Source: Nymphaea colorata
Lineage: Eukaryota; Streptophyta; Magnoliopsida; Nymphaeales; Nymphaeaceae
Direction: 5' to 3'
Assembly (NCBI RefSeq): GCF_008831285.2
Contig: NC_045138.2
Coordinates: forward strand, 15,409,934 to 15,473,933
Length of the DNA: 64,000 nt
A program made the position numbers and the translations under genes. Positions 11,208 to 24,856 of this stretch are shown piece by piece. Position 1 is the first letter of the stretch; every line of letters begins with the position of its first letter. The notes beneath the pieces are model-generated. The model was not told the origin of the DNA. It saw only the letters and a program-made list of their open reading frames with translations, and did no database searches.

Positions 11208-12863
11208 CCCCCGAATTTACCACCCCACCCCTGCGGTCGTGACAGAATGACCGGAACGACCTCGAATTCACAAAGTCACGAAAATGCCCCTCTCCCTCTC
11301 ACCGTCACGTTCCCTCTCCCCCCCTCCCTTTTGTTCGTCGAGTTCGAGGTGGTTTCTGTCATTCTGCTCATAGGGGCTTCCTCTTGTTCCTTTTCTTTTT
11401 AACTTTTTTTTACTTTTCCTCGATGTAAAAAAATATGGACTAGCAAGCAAGTAGTCTAGTCTGGTTGATGTATCTCTAATTGCAGACCGTTTAATGAATA
11501 GCATTAAGTAGTTTCATGCTAGAAAATATATCCGTATTTTTTCGAGAGAGAAAGAGTAAATGCTGCGAAATGATAGTGGTAAAAAAGAGATGAATGACAT
11601 GAGACGAGATGGTCTTTATTGAGTTGGCAGGACTCGGGAAATGGAGGTCTTTAATTTTTGCGATCGTTTGCGTGCGTGCGTGCACACACGCGCCGGTGTG
11701 AGTGGTTTACTGTTTTAAAAGAGAGACTAGTTAATGAGAGTGGTGTTTGAGAAGTAATTGTAGTCCTATTTGTTGCACCGACCACTGTATTTCTTTCTTT
11801 TTCTTTTATGAAGGCAAATGCCACAAGAAAGCTGAACATGGTGGAAGATAATAATGGCGAAGTCAGAGCCTGACCGGCCATGATTACTGCTATTTTTTGC
11901 GCGTCATGATTCTCTAGACATTAGGGTGTTGGCAGCGACAACTTTTCCTTTTTCTCCCTTTCGAGAGTGAGAGAGAGCGAGGATTGTATCTTTTCCCTCA
12001 AAAGTTCACGAGAGAGACAGGGCCCTTTTCGTTGTTCATGAACTGAAGCACTACTTCTTAATGCATGAAAGAAGAACAGGAAGTTGGGAAAATCATGAAG
12101 AGCCTTCTACATTACCCTTTGTTTTTCAACAAAACAAAGATTTAAGTTTCCTTTCCCCGTTTACCTTTCTCGTTAGGCAAAGAAACGACACTTTAAATAA
12201 TGATTAAACTTGGGCTTCTTTTGATGCTAGAGAAAAGGGAGATTTATAAGGAATCGACTTTTGGGTACACCATCAAATGCACTTACTTTTCTTTGCTTCA
12301 ATTCCATGAGGCTTTTAAGAAACTATGTTTTATTAAATCTGTGACAATTTTTGTATCTATGACAAGACAATACGACTTTTCTGTGAATAAGCTAGAGGGG
12401 TGCAATATTATTCATTCCATCTTGAAAACAATGTTCTTTTTTTTTTTAAAGTTGGATTGATCAAAAACCCAGTTTCGATGGTCATCTATACACACCTTAA
12501 CATCATTTTTAAAGAGTTTTTTAAAGGGCATTTTGACAGCAGGAATACATTATAAGTAAGAAAGATTATTGCAGATTCATAAAACACTAGTTCGAAGGTC
12601 TCTTCCCTTTAAATCTGCATAAAACATTAGTTGTAAAAATACAATTCATGCCAATGTTGTAAATATTCCATCTTGTGCTGCATCGGTTTTCTCACCAACA
12701 CGACGTATGGTTATCGTTCGGTATCGACCCATGTAAGATGAAGTTAGGCAGACCGTAGCAGCTATATATACTTCACCTTCAAGTCTATAAAGTTTAATCC
12801 CAACCTCAGCCACAAGGGCCAACTTTTACATGCAGAAAGATAAGTTAGAGAGGGAGAGGGAAA

Positions 12864-12865
<2 letters not shown>

Positions 12866-12898
<33 letters not shown>
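12866..12898. repeat. Compound (TA)n(GA)n microsatellite
   Basis: A TA run at 12866-12878 is joined directly to a GA run at 12879-12898. Confidence 0.9.
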
Positions 12899-13388
12899 TC
12901 CAAATAGAGACAAGATATTCGCATCTCTCTCCCTCTACCAAACTGTCATTATTCACATGCCACCATGGAGTCCCAGAACTGTTATTTTAAATCTCCTTTC
13001 TTTCAACAGTTACCCGGAGAGAAAAAGAGAAAGACAGAGCTTCTTTTTTTACAGTACTTAAAAGAGAGAGAGAGAGAGAGGGAGGTTGAATGGGAGTGAT
13101 TACCTTCAGTTCAAGTTCAGAGGCCATTGAAGGGGAAGAAGAACAATCGATGGGGCACAATGAATGCTTCTTGTTTTTCAGTCATGACAAACGCTCAGCC
13201 ACTTTCAATTCCTCTTGTTGTAAAGCTGCAATTACTAGCCATCAACCTGCAATCAATTCACCTTTACATAGTGCCCTTCCCAAACACAGCATGACAAAAT
13301 TTATGGGGATATTGATTTCCTTATTTACTGCCTCCTGTTTTTTTAATTTCAACAGTATGACTACGTACCATATTTGTCCTATGTTGGC

Positions 13389-13409
13389 TATATATATATA
13401 TATATATAT
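13389..13409. repeat. (TA)n microsatellite
   Basis: Uninterrupted TA dinucleotides. Confidence 0.9.
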
Positions 13410-14368
13410 CCGGCAAGCTAATAGATTCCTGCATTTATTTGCCTTCACCTTTTGATTCACAATCGATGCTTTAAAAAATTCATATACCGCTCATGAATAA
13501 AAAAAAGTACAGAATATGATTTTTGTTTAAAAATAATGGAAATCTAATGCCGATATCCCATTTATTAGTACCGAAAGCTAAGGTCATCAATTCTTAAAAC
13601 CTTGTAAAAAAAAAAATTGCATAAACTTAGAGCTCAAACTTGTCCAGGTTTGAGAGAAGTACTTAAACAGATGGAGCTTGGTTTTAGAATTATATCAGAT
13701 AATAGTACATGGTTCAGTAGTTCAATTATTGAAACAAAGTTGTGCTATAAATTCCTAGCGAAAGGCTCAATAACGAAAGGTCCACTCTAGAATAGTGCTT
13801 AACCTTTGCTTTCCGTAAGACGTAGGAAGGAGGACTTAGTGGAAATCAAAAGATTGGAGAGTGATGTCAACCATGTCGACATTATTAGCGAGATAGCTTG
13901 TATGGCTAAACATTTTGGAGCTTTTGCTTTGATATCATCGAAAGTTGGATAAGTATGGTTTGAATAAAACGGAGTGCACAACAAATCTGATTGCAAACAA
14001 TTCCTTGCTGAAATTGTGTTGTTCTCTTAGTGGGCTCCTCCAAAAAGTTTTCCCCTATTACAAGGAAGAAAATGACATTATAGGAAGCAGAAATAGAAGA
14101 AAAATACGTCTTTCATCAAAATCATGACCTCATGTGTTTGATAACAATAACATTAATCTATTAATTTTAAACCATATGTTTCGAAAGCATAAATTCCAAA
14201 AAAATTATGGTTTTTTTTTTCCCTCAAGAAACATGGTGTGATTATGAATTTCATGATAAGAAAACAATTTTTTGTTCTAGAAATCAGTTTGATTCCTTGG
14301 CAAAGCCAATTATGCCGAAGAAATTGGGAAGTGTGGATGGTTTCTTTGTTTTGTGAGAACTTAGGAGC

Positions 14369-14980
14369 GAACTTTCCTTGGGCCCTTTAACAGAAAAGGT
14401 CAAGTCATAAAATGTTTCAAATCACTTTTATGAGGTAAAGAAGTCTCCACTGTCAATCTTGATGAGAAGGCTATTATCATTATTAAATTGAATATGACCA
14501 AGGAGGTTGTATTGATTAGATCAAGTATACTTCATCTCTTTCCCCTTAGTAACAATAAAATAATGTACAGGTAAGTCTCATCAAGTACTGTGAGGCATGT
14601 GAGACCCACCAACTTCAGAATACTTTTATAGAGGTGACTTAAATACTCAATTCCAATACAAGATAAATGATCTTCTCTATGAGCTTTCCTTGGGCCTTTT
14701 TTCAAAAAGATCAAATCATATAATGCACCAAACCAAATCATTCTTATGGAGGCAATTAGAGATGTCCCCTAATTGTCAATCTTGATGAAAAGGCTATCCA
14801 TTGTCCAATATTTGTTCTCATCATTATTATCATTATTATGATCAATAATCACACAAAATTTTTTGATTAAAGAGGTTACATGTATACTTGTTCTCTTCTG
14901 GTAACAATAAAGTAATGTAAATGAGTTCATCAAGCACTGTGAGGCGTGTGAGGCGTACCAAGTGTCCAATATTTTTATAA
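14369..14980. repeat. Imperfect tandem duplication, unit about 0.3 kb
   Basis: Copy 1 is about 14369-14632 and copy 2 about 14681-14980. Both contain, in order, CTTTCCTTGGGCC, a GTCAAGTCATA/ATCAAATCATA stretch, GTCAATCTTGATGA, an AACAATAAA segment, TCATCAAG, and ACTGTGAGGC followed by GTGTGAG/ATGTGAG. Copy 2 has extra ATTATT-type sequence in the middle. No protein is encoded and no terminal repeats are visible. It is probably an old local duplication of a non-coding repeat. Confidence 0.7.
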
Positions 14981-17900
14981 ATATTATGCATGGTAGAAGA
15001 ACCATGAGTTACCGACAGGGGCGGTTGAACAACCCACAATATAATTCTGGTTCTTGCATGGCTCCCGAGCAGAACCTGATAATTTTCGTGTGAGTTAAGC
15101 GGCCTGTTTCTGGATATAAAGAGCGTTGATTGCCATCTAAGAAACAATGTCCCCTTCCCAAAATGCTACATGGTTTTGATTAATGTCGTCTAGGAGTAGT
15201 TTTCCATTACCTAGTGCTGGTGTTTGGAGTTTTGGGGACATTTCTGTGATCTTGTCTGGATGTCTGGATGTGGAATCACATACTTCTTTTCTGGTGTACG
15301 GGCGGGCGACACATCATTTTCGTGCCACCAGCACGGAACAGCTATGCTATGCCACTTGGGACGTATCACTTCCATTGTTGAAGATAATTTTTTTTTTTAA
15401 GGGTAAGTGCTTCATTCCACCGCCCATAACAGAAGCCATTGTTGCACTCTGTGCCTGTCCCTTTATGTTCCGAGAGAATGCTTTAAGGCTTTTTACAGTC
15501 CTGAGGTAGAATACACTGGACGTGACAGTAACCACTCCAAGATTCAAATAAAAGTCCATAAAAGAGGTGGACCACCTTGCCGGCCAGTACATTACGACCC
15601 CTTGAGGTACCCCTTGAGGTAAAAAGGATTTTTAACTTGAAATACCTAAAATCTTTGTGTTCTCTCTCTCACTTTCTCTTTCTGCTATTTGCTCAATTGA
15701 TTGCTAAACTGGCTTCGTTTTTAGCCTGATCATGATGTAAGAAAAGAGAGAGTAATGCACGCATCCAGTTAACAATTTGTAGATGAAGAGCCATGTAATC
15801 TCTTAAAAAATTGAATACAAGATACCGAGTTAATTAATCTAAACAATCACAGCTCCATGAATGTATATTTCTGAGATGTAAGTGCAAAATCGGCGCTCCA
15901 CCTTGGAGGAAACCACATTCCTTCACTTACTATGCATGTGAACTGAGAATGCATATGGCAAATGAAACAAAAAAAGAAAATGTTTATAATAGAGGTACTT
16001 CTCTGCAAGAGATAATCGCTTTGATCTTTCCTTGCCACCAACCGCATCGAAAGAGCTCACATCATATCAAAGGACCACTGCTGAAAGGCACAAACCCTCA
16101 AGTGGATCAGCTGTCGATGGATGAAGAAGACGATGCACCCGATCCATGCCAATGGCTTTTTCTCCTTGAGTGAGAGATGGGACTACTCTCAGTAGGTGGG
16201 ATGCATCGGCACTCTCTGTTTTGGATGCATTGTAGCTCCTCTTTATGTAGTAGGACCTAAACTACTCTCCCCTGTTCGTCTCTTATGATGGCCCTGTTAA
16301 TACCGATCAGATTGCATTTGATAGAATATTTGAGCCAGAAACTGGCTCGCCTTTCGTTTTCTCATTCATAAACTCCATCTGTTCATCGATGTGACTTCTT
16401 TCCTGCTTTTGTTGTGTATTGAAGGTAGTGTCATACACGTTCGATGTTGGTAAACTTAGTCGCCTCATTTTCTTTTGGTGGTTAACATAAAAAGCAGTTG
16501 CTCTTATAAGAAATTGCTAATAATAACTGCTCCCCATTTCTTTATTATTGCTTAATCCTAACACTTGAGTACAAAAATAGAAAAATGTAGCAGTTCTCTT
16601 TCAATCATTGAAGGAAAAAAATGTCAAAACCGAAAGAGAAATCAAACCCAACTGGCTCAAAGCGTGTAAATCGAGTTACCTTTTGTGTATATCCAGATTG
16701 GTATTCAAAGCCCCACTTTGAATTGAAGTTTTATTATGAATCCAAATTGATTTCGATGGTTGGATCTAAATATGATTACACCTACGATGTTCTCACATCC
16801 CTACCCATTTAATTGCCAGTTTCTTGAGAATGTAAGTTTTCATCACAAACATCTAAAAGTTTTGGGCATCTAGATTTATATTCCCACTTTCATAAATCCC
16901 CAATGTTTCTTCCTTCTCTTCCTCTTTTATTTTTTTGCAGCATTGGATGCTGGGTATGGGGCCATCGGCCCTTCTTGGCTGCATACATTTGTGTAGATGC
17001 AGGAAGTGGGGTTTCCTAAAATAAGGCTGACAATGACCAACTAAAATCCATAACAATTGTACATGTGAGGAATCCCATCATGATCTAAGGTAGTTTTCTT
17101 GACATATCATCTTGAAAGCAATAGCATATAGAAGAAACCAAAAAACAAAATGGGTTGTAGACAAAATGGATCAAAGTGATGTACAAACACTAGGAAATGA
17201 AGATTTACTGCATAAAGGAAAAATGTCAACAATCAAAAGTTTCCTTTAAAATATTCGTGGCAATTAGATTTGGAGCCTTTAAGCCTACTTTTTGCATATG
17301 ATTTTAAAAGGGAAGCAAATTTTCTTATAAAAATTGTCAAAGCTACATGGGGGCCGATGTGGGCAGTCATCAAACTAACATTATGATGACTTAAAAATGC
17401 AGAAATATCCAGGTCTGATAAGGTGAGTGAAGTAAGTGAGTTAACTTTTTTTCTTCATATTTTAAAAAGCGAAGGCATGAAACGGATGGCCAGGGTACAG
17501 TGAATGGGATGGAAATTTCATCTACCAAATACACTGTTGAAATTTATCTCTAGACTATTACACCCAAATCCTCACTAAAATGTTTGTTTTATGAAGACTT
17601 TGGTCCTTTGGTGGCCACAGGCAAAGAGTCGCTTTCCTGTTTGAGTTTGCTTTGTTGTTCAAATACGGTGCAGATGAGGGTAAGTGACAACTCCTCTTTG
17701 GTAGCAGAGGCATCTAATGGCGGCTGCGAAACTAACAAAAATAACGTGAGCAAGCACAACGAAGACACAGTGAATCGGGCCCTCACGTCAATGGGTCGGT
17801 AAGATCTGATCAAGCATGGGTTAGAAACAGATGAAAGAAATGAGATTTCATTTTCCTTTTTTGAGTATCAGGCAGTGGTAGGACCTCAGGCGAGAACCTT

Positions 17901-19180
17901 CCCGGAAAATATGACGTGAAAATACTGACTACTAGAAAAGGCTGATAAATGCATCTGAAAGATTAATAAAGAGTCGTGCCTGCTGTGGAGCTATCAACAT
18001 GCATTTTTGTGAACGTATTCCTCCGCAGATTATAAATGTCCCGTCTGGTGTTGCTGCAGGAAATAGACAATAGAATAGGCACCTCTGATAAATTCATCAA
18101 TGGGCAGAAGAAGACGAAGGGGTTTGATTGCACATCTCCTGCGCTTACACTTTCTTCTCTATTCCAGAACACTTTGACTGTGGATTCAAATGCACAACTT
18201 GGCAAAAAGCTTTTTAAAATGCGATCAGAAATGATACTTTTGTCGATTTTTTTTTTGCCCTCAGAGCTGGAAAGGCTGCGCTGGGCCGACCCACCAATAA
18301 ATTAAGATGGCTTTTACTTCTGTCCCTGTCGGCCTCATCTAGGGCAATTTTGGTGGTAAGTTTGACTGAGAATCCTAAGGAAATAAGATGGCAGTAACCT
18401 AACAGTTTGGGCGCTGTTTGATTGATGGCACAAGTTTTGCATTGGACAGTTTTTGTCTCATTCACTCAAGGAAGAAAAAATTGCCTCAATCTTAAAAAGG
18501 AAACGAAATGGCTGTAAAAGTTTGCCATGATAAGAATTTAGCTGTGTTCGTTGGGACTGAAGAGAATGAGCGACACAAATGACATTTTTTCTGCAAAAGA
18601 TTACTGAAATGGAAAGATTTTTGCCTTCAATGGAAAATGAACATAGAAGGCTAAAGCAATGAGGTGAGTTCGTTCTAGTTTCTAGATGGGGGTGTTTGAC
18701 AACAGGAACACTGATGCAGAGTTCGTTCTAAAGATTTGTATTGTGTTTGTATTGTAGCAGATTGATAGCATTTTATAAACCTACCCCAATCTTCGAAACA
18801 TATCTATAAAATGCTGTGTTGGTGTTCCTATTGCTAAATGGCCGCTTAAGGAAATGATTAACGTATATTTTTAATGATTTAAAGAAGCTGGTAGGAATCA
18901 GGCTTGATCATGCTTGTTTGAGATACGTTGCCGAAACTGCAGCTCTCAGATTTATTGTTTATAAATTATAAGAAAGTTAATCCGCACACGAATATAATCT
19001 TTCGTGCTCAAATTTTGGAATAAAATGTTTGAGAATTAAAGAAAAGAAGTTCTACTTGGTTGAACTGCTTGGTTTATAAGTGGAGAACTTAATGGTTAAT
19101 TAGTACATGGTTTTTTGAATTTTGACATGGTGGATTTTAACTCATTATGTATTTAGCTTAATCCGGGATCTTTTATTGAG
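14981..19180. other. Intergenic, no gene seen
   Basis: AT-rich sequence with scattered frames of 60-110 codons (for example near 15.2, 16.0 and 17.6 kb), none recognisable. One probable MITE lies inside at 18689-18838. No RNA gene was recognised. Confidence 0.5.
18689..18838. mobile_element. MITE-like fold-back element, about 150 bp
   Basis: The left end GTTTGACAACAGGAACACTG pairs imperfectly with the right end GTTGGTGTTCCTATTGCTAAAT. The termini resemble those of the element at 6127-6233, so these may be two members of one family. There is no coding capacity and no clear target duplication. Confidence 0.4.
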
Positions 19181-19186
19181 GATGTA

Positions 19187-20640
19187 AATGGATCAGATTT
19201 CGATCTGGATCCTAGCATAATCACATAACCTTAAACCAAGTCGGGCAATCCACATATTCTGGACTTTGGAACAGATTTGGTAGTGTTCCCCATACATTTC
19301 CTCATCTTTCTTCACTGGATCGTATTTATATTTGAAATTGGATACAGTATTATGTTTAAAACTGTACATAAGTTCAATACTTATGGTCTCTAGTTCTGAT
19401 TCAAATTCAAATTCGGACTCGCTGCACATTTTTCTGAACAGATCCGGAACGACTACCAAGACCCAGCCCATATCAATGCTTGCTAGTGGATTAGATCTTG
19501 CCAATCGTGATGCCAAGATCCATTTCCACGTAAATGGGTTTGAGACAGAGCGGTTTAGACTTTATCATGTATATTATATATCCAAATCATATTGAAAATC
19601 AGTTGGATTCAGATTCAGGGACGCCAAATCTGGATCCAATTCTGTTTGTTTTTTTGTGGAACCCAAACCAGGTCTAGGAGAAAACAGATATTGTCTTCAA
19701 ATCCAGGATGTCCCAAGGGACAAAATTTAGAAGCTTCATGTGAGGAACGGCACAGAATCTTGTTGCACTGAGTTCCATGCCACGTTCATCTGACGGGACC
19801 CGGATTCATGAATTAAACCACATTTACTATTTCTCATCATGATATAAAATTGAACGACTAGCTAATTCATTATTATATCCTAATTCACATTAATATCCTC
19901 GCATGGTGCGCTACGGCGGCCACAAATCTAGAGTCAGCGCTCTTTTGAGGCCAAAAAGATCGAGTCTGATTTGATCCAAATCATGAATCCAGATCTGAAT
20001 TCAAGAAGCTGTTGGAATTCAAATGGCTGGACTATGCATTGGTACTCCTTATAAACATTGTAAAGCACCAGTGCAGTATTGGCCAAAGGAAAGGGCTATT
20101 ATTAATTTGCTGTTTGTACTTAGCCTCTTAGAGGGTGTTTGACTACAACTTTATTCAATGAAACATGATGTAGTTATAGATATTATTTCTAGAATGAACA
20201 ATCAAATATTAGATGTATTTACATTATATCTCTTTAAACAACAATAACTTTAAAATCACATGTTATAGAAACATGCATGATGAGAACACAATGTTCTCCT
20301 TGCCAAACTGCCTCCAGGGAGCACAAAGTAACAAAAATTAGGTCGTAGTTTCCACCCAGTTACTCCAGTTGTTTCCCTAGTTGTTTGATTCGCAAACTTA
20401 TATGTTCTGGAACACTCTGTCGATGACAAGCAACTTGAAGTGTGTATATATATATATATATATATATCCATGAATTGAGATTAAAAATTGTTCAGTTGAT
20501 AATAATAATAATTTACAGAGTTGATGCATTCAAGTGGAGGTCAGATCAGTACAGTCCATGGGTAGACCTGACCTGGATTCCACCCTATATGGTGCTGGAT
20601 CCTGTTAGACTGACCCAGATCCAGTTCCGTATACAGTGGA
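19187..20640. repeat. Cluster of GATCCAGAT-type palindromic motifs
   Basis: Near-palindromes such as GGATCAGAT/ATCTGGATCC (19190-19212, four-base loop) and GAATCCAGATCTGAATTC (19985-20002) recur with related GGATCC and AGATCCAG words near 19.44, 19.63, 20.57 and 20.62 kb. The pattern is typical of a decayed, GATC-rich plant repeat. Which class it belongs to is not clear. A (TA)n run at 20445-20467 interrupts it. Confidence 0.45.
20445..20467. repeat. (TA)n microsatellite
   Basis: Uninterrupted TA dinucleotides. Confidence 0.9.
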
Positions 20641-22185
20641 CAGCCATGAGATTAAATTATAGGCAAAATTCACAAATATTTGGTCGGCCATTAGCATAAT
20701 TACACATAGAGGCCTAACATTCTAAAATTTTACGAATACTGCATGGGCTTTTAAATGGTTTTCGTACACTTTTCTCATATTACCCAAGCTGGAATTGTCG
20801 CCGTTGAATCTTGCTTCTTGGTTTATTTTTAATGCAGTTACTTTAATATCCCTCGTTCAATAATGTGTACTTGATTTTGAGCCAACTTCATTTCGGGGAG
20901 ATATTTGGAAGAGGTTGAAGCTCTTTCGGTCATCGAGTTGTTTTGAAACTTAGGTGGAGAGTGATACATCAGTCAACTAGAGTGCCGCACATCTACCATT
21001 TGCAGTGCTCATGGAAATCAAACTTAGTGAGCGTGATTCTTGCTAACGGGACTCGACTAATATGGTTAAAGAGTTTACTGAGAGAGAGAGAGAGCCGATA
21101 AAATAAAAATTCATGAAATGAAAGAGAAACAAGAGAGGAAGTAAGAAAGAATTAAGATGTAAATTGGCGAGTATATAAATTCCGTGGATTCTTCGATTTA
21201 GTGATTCATTTGAAATAAGTTGTAAATCGATAAAAAGTTATTATTGTACTTGTTTTATCATAAGTTTAAAACTCTAATATACTTACGAAAAAAGAAAGGA
21301 CAGCCACTGAATCAAATCAATTTGCTACCACCAATTCAGATTGATTTTTATATTATTGCATACAAGTGGATGGGAGGTTGGTGGTCAGAAATATAAAGCA
21401 AGGCCCAAATTATCAGAGTCGGCCCGTAATTATTTTTAAAGATATTTTAATAAAATTTTGTTTTCCAATATTTTGATACATGTTTCCATTGATTTTTTTA
21501 AATTGAGTTTTTTTGGCTCATTGGCAAAAGATTCATCTTAGTTACTTATCGTTATCATAACCCTTACTTTTTTCATCCTCAAGATAAGAAATTTACGATA
21601 GCGAGAAATGCCATACCCATATATGACGGGGTAGTAGTGCCTCTGCAAATATTGTTGTTTGGATCGTAGTTGCCTTTGTTTTGGATCTTGTCAGCCAAAC
21701 TCAGACCCGGTTCCATTATGAGCTGACAGCTTGAGGAGTACGGTTTTGGACATTGTCATACTTTCGAGAAAGATCCGACCCAGGTCCAACATGCAGCATC
21801 CAAAATGAATCTGGACATGGGACAAGGAGTCCAGCGGTGGTCTGACCCCGACCTGGACTCTGGCTGAGCTTTAATCAGGTGGCACGAAGAAGAAAGTTCT
21901 GCACCAACAAAACTATGACGCCTCGATAATTCGTATTTTTTACAAATAATCAGGGGAGGGGGGCAATAGCCCGAAGGAGTAGTAGGTCAAGTAGGCACGT
22001 CATCGGTTCAATTCTCGTAAATATTATTCCCTTAGACTTTAAACAGTGAGATCACGATACTTTATTTGACAGGTATCTACCATATCCACTCAAGTCTCAA
22101 TGCGGTCCAGTAGTATTTCCTGTCGCAAGAAAACTTTGTTTGGATTTCACATACAGTTATGGGAGCCCATCCTTGGAGCGTCACT

Positions 22186-22305
22186 TCATAATCGAGTTAA
22201 GTGAGTCAAGCTCGAGCCTGACTTTGTATAATCGAGTCGAGCTCGAGCTTGTGTTAGGCAGCTCGACTCCAGTTCGAGTCAAACTCGACTCGGCTCGTGT
22301 GCAGC
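22186..22305. repeat. GAGCTCGAG/TCGAGTC-rich repeat fragment
   Basis: About 120 bases are dense in overlapping CGAGTCGAGCTCGAGC-type words ending in CTCGTGTGCAGCCC. Similar words recur around 60.34-60.37 kb. This is a typical look for scattered fragments of a plant repeat family; no coding potential is evident. Confidence 0.45.
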
Positions 22306-22812
22306 CCTACATACAGTGCTGCATGTGTCTCAAGTTTGGCATAAATAAAGTTGGCATTAAGTATCTTACAAGGTGAATAAACGTTCAACATTTGCGGAAT
22401 TAAACAAAACGAGCGCCTTGTGCAAAGAAATGCTGTTACGAGAAGCTGGTTTTTTCAATTAATTTACATATACGTTTCCTTTTATTTCTTGAAATGCTGA
22501 AATTGACCGTTCGCTGTGTGGGCAGCCTGGCGGATTCCTGTTCAATTTCCGATATTGATGACAGCAGGTAAAACATTCGAAGTATCGTAATCAGTGAATA
22601 AGTATGCCAAATTTTATATAGTCACATGGATACTGGCATGGGTACGGGGATATTGATATACACACGATAATTTTAAAAATTTATATGCACTTAAAAATCC
22701 CACTTAAAAATCCCACAAAGTTTACAATTCCAGATGAATTATGCAAAATGTCTTGCCATATGACCCTTCCAAACTTCCAAGCTGTTTTAAATTTATTTTG
22801 GTATGTTCAAAG

Positions 22813-22814
<2 letters not shown>

Positions 22815-22867
<53 letters not shown>
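22815..22867. repeat. Compound (TA)n(GA)n microsatellite
   Basis: TA run at 22815-22848 joined to a GA run at 22849-22867. Confidence 0.92.
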
Positions 22868-24856
22868 TGATGTGGGGCTTGACAACTCATGTGCCTGACA
22901 TGGTAGAACTTCGCTGATGCATAAGCGTACACAGAAATAAATGTGGGTAGTAAAGTTCTTAAAGTGGCGCTTAAACTGTTGCAGATTCACCAGATGTTGG
23001 TGAAACTAGTTTCCTTCGATCAGTGGCAGATCAAACATGGTCTTGATTCCACAAGTAAAAGCATCTTCCTACTTGCAGTAACTTGGGAGTGCATAAACAA
23101 AGTTAATGGAAAAGAGCACTTGAATTTTGAAGGGCTAAGAGCAATTCAAGACTCATATAGCACTGATTGGATGCAAATTAATTTCGATTAAAGAGACTTT
23201 TAAGAGCTTGCCGGTTGAATATCCAAGAAAAATCGGAGAAAAACACCCGCAAGTTCAAAAGCAAGGCGATAGAGCTACTGGTCCTGCTAGTTTATCGGAA
23301 GGCAATGAAGAATATTTCGTTTTTAGCTAATAAATGTGATGCAAATAAAATAATTTTTAAATAACTATTTATGGTCTCCACTAGGCAGAGAAGTGTTGAA
23401 GGCAGGTTGACGCATTATGCTGGTAAGTTGTCGCATTTGCTCTGATTATATCACAGAAGTCATATTTTTATTTCATGAAGGCGATGGGGAAGCTGTGTAC
23501 TGTAGCAGAGCAGTTGGAGCTCTTAATGGCAACCTCCTCTTATACTTTTAGCTATTACTCGATCATCTAAGAGTTAATCTAGATTCCCCTATGAAGGCAT
23601 TTATTTTTAGATAGTGTTTGTACCGAATCTGCCATATGAGGTACCAAATGAAGTCCAATTGAATTAGTTTATATCAAATATAGTTTTCCGGTTTTAAACT
23701 GTATCGACACAGTTGTGTTTTTAACACATTTTTTCTTAGAAAAAAGAAATGCTTTTTATGTGGCTATGGTTTATATGCATGATGCGATAGTACAGAGACA
23801 TATAAAGTAAAAAAAAAATGGGGTTAAAAAGATAAAAGCATGCAGTGATTGTTAATTTGCCGTCAGATTTTCATAGTTTCTAACTTTTTTTTTTCTCTAC
23901 ATTGGCCAAAACTAAGAAAATAGAATATTGTTCCGAGGTCCCGAGCACAAAAACAATTTGTTTACGATTCAAGAGAGACCAAAACACTTTGGACAACAAA
24001 CAGTTCCGAATTCCGATGTTTTTTTTTCATGGAAATGGCTTTCCACACGGATGTGCATGAGATTGACAGTTCCTACATTGAATTAAATTATCAGCCATTC
24101 TCTCTCCTTCCCCTTCAAGTTTAATAATAAACATTTAATAGAAATAGAAACTTGTTCAAGTAAAATTAATAGTGCTAGAACGAAGTTAGAAGAGATTGAG
24201 AGAGAGATTGTGCTACCAAATTTCATTACATGATCAACTCACAGCATGGTTGATTTTTTATGTTTTTTGAAGCCTTGAAAAGTTTGATCTACAACTTGGG
24301 CTTGAAGGATTTTCTTTTGAATGCATAAATTCATACAATCCTATCTCAGATATATATGTGTATGCAATTAAAGTACTTACTAAAACTCGTGAGAGAAATA
24401 ACTCAACCAGAATTTATACAGCGAGGAACCAACCAGTGGAGGCATGTGGAGACAAAAATGACAACTTAACAGTCCATTACCCAATATGCATGCTCCAGAT
24501 ATTGTTTAATGGAAGCTTCTCAGTTCATCTGCCGCATCCGAGGACCCACTGCCTGCCAATCCCCAGAAATGCCAACAACCAAGCTTAAGTTTGAGCGCAC
24601 GCGGCGTGTGCATGTGTGTGTGTTTCTGTCTCTTGTGTGTGTGAATGCGCGCGCGCGCCACCAACCATTCATTCAAAAATCAACCCAGTGAAAGTTGCAG
24701 AACTCCATGGCGAGCAAACGGGAGAGACAGAGAGCGAAGCAGATTAATGCTATAGAGATAGACAGAGGGAGAGTCTTGCAACAAACCTCGCGTTTTTTAG
24801 GCATTCATCTAAAAAACTAATGATGTACAAACAACAATATCAATCTTCAAAAGTTT

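Larger units (their letters stand above)
11208..14350. other. Intergenic, no gene seen
   Basis: The first few hundred bases are probably the 3' UTR of the OVATE gene; its end is not visible. The rest is AT-rich with microsatellites at 12866-12898 ((TA)n then (GA)n), 13063-13080 ((GA)n) and 13389-13409 ((TA)n). Frames in this stretch are short and lack motifs. Confidence 0.5.
20641..24856. other. Intergenic, repeats but no gene seen
   Basis: Holds a GA run near 21079-21093, GACCCAGGTCC-like words at 21.7-21.8 kb, an Arg/Leu-codon-like GAGCTCGAG repeat stretch at 22.2-22.3 kb and a long compound microsatellite at 22815-22867. The 82-codon frame at 22943-23191 has no motif I know. The last 150 bases probably form the 3' UTR of the minus-strand OVATE gene. 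Confidence 0.45.
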
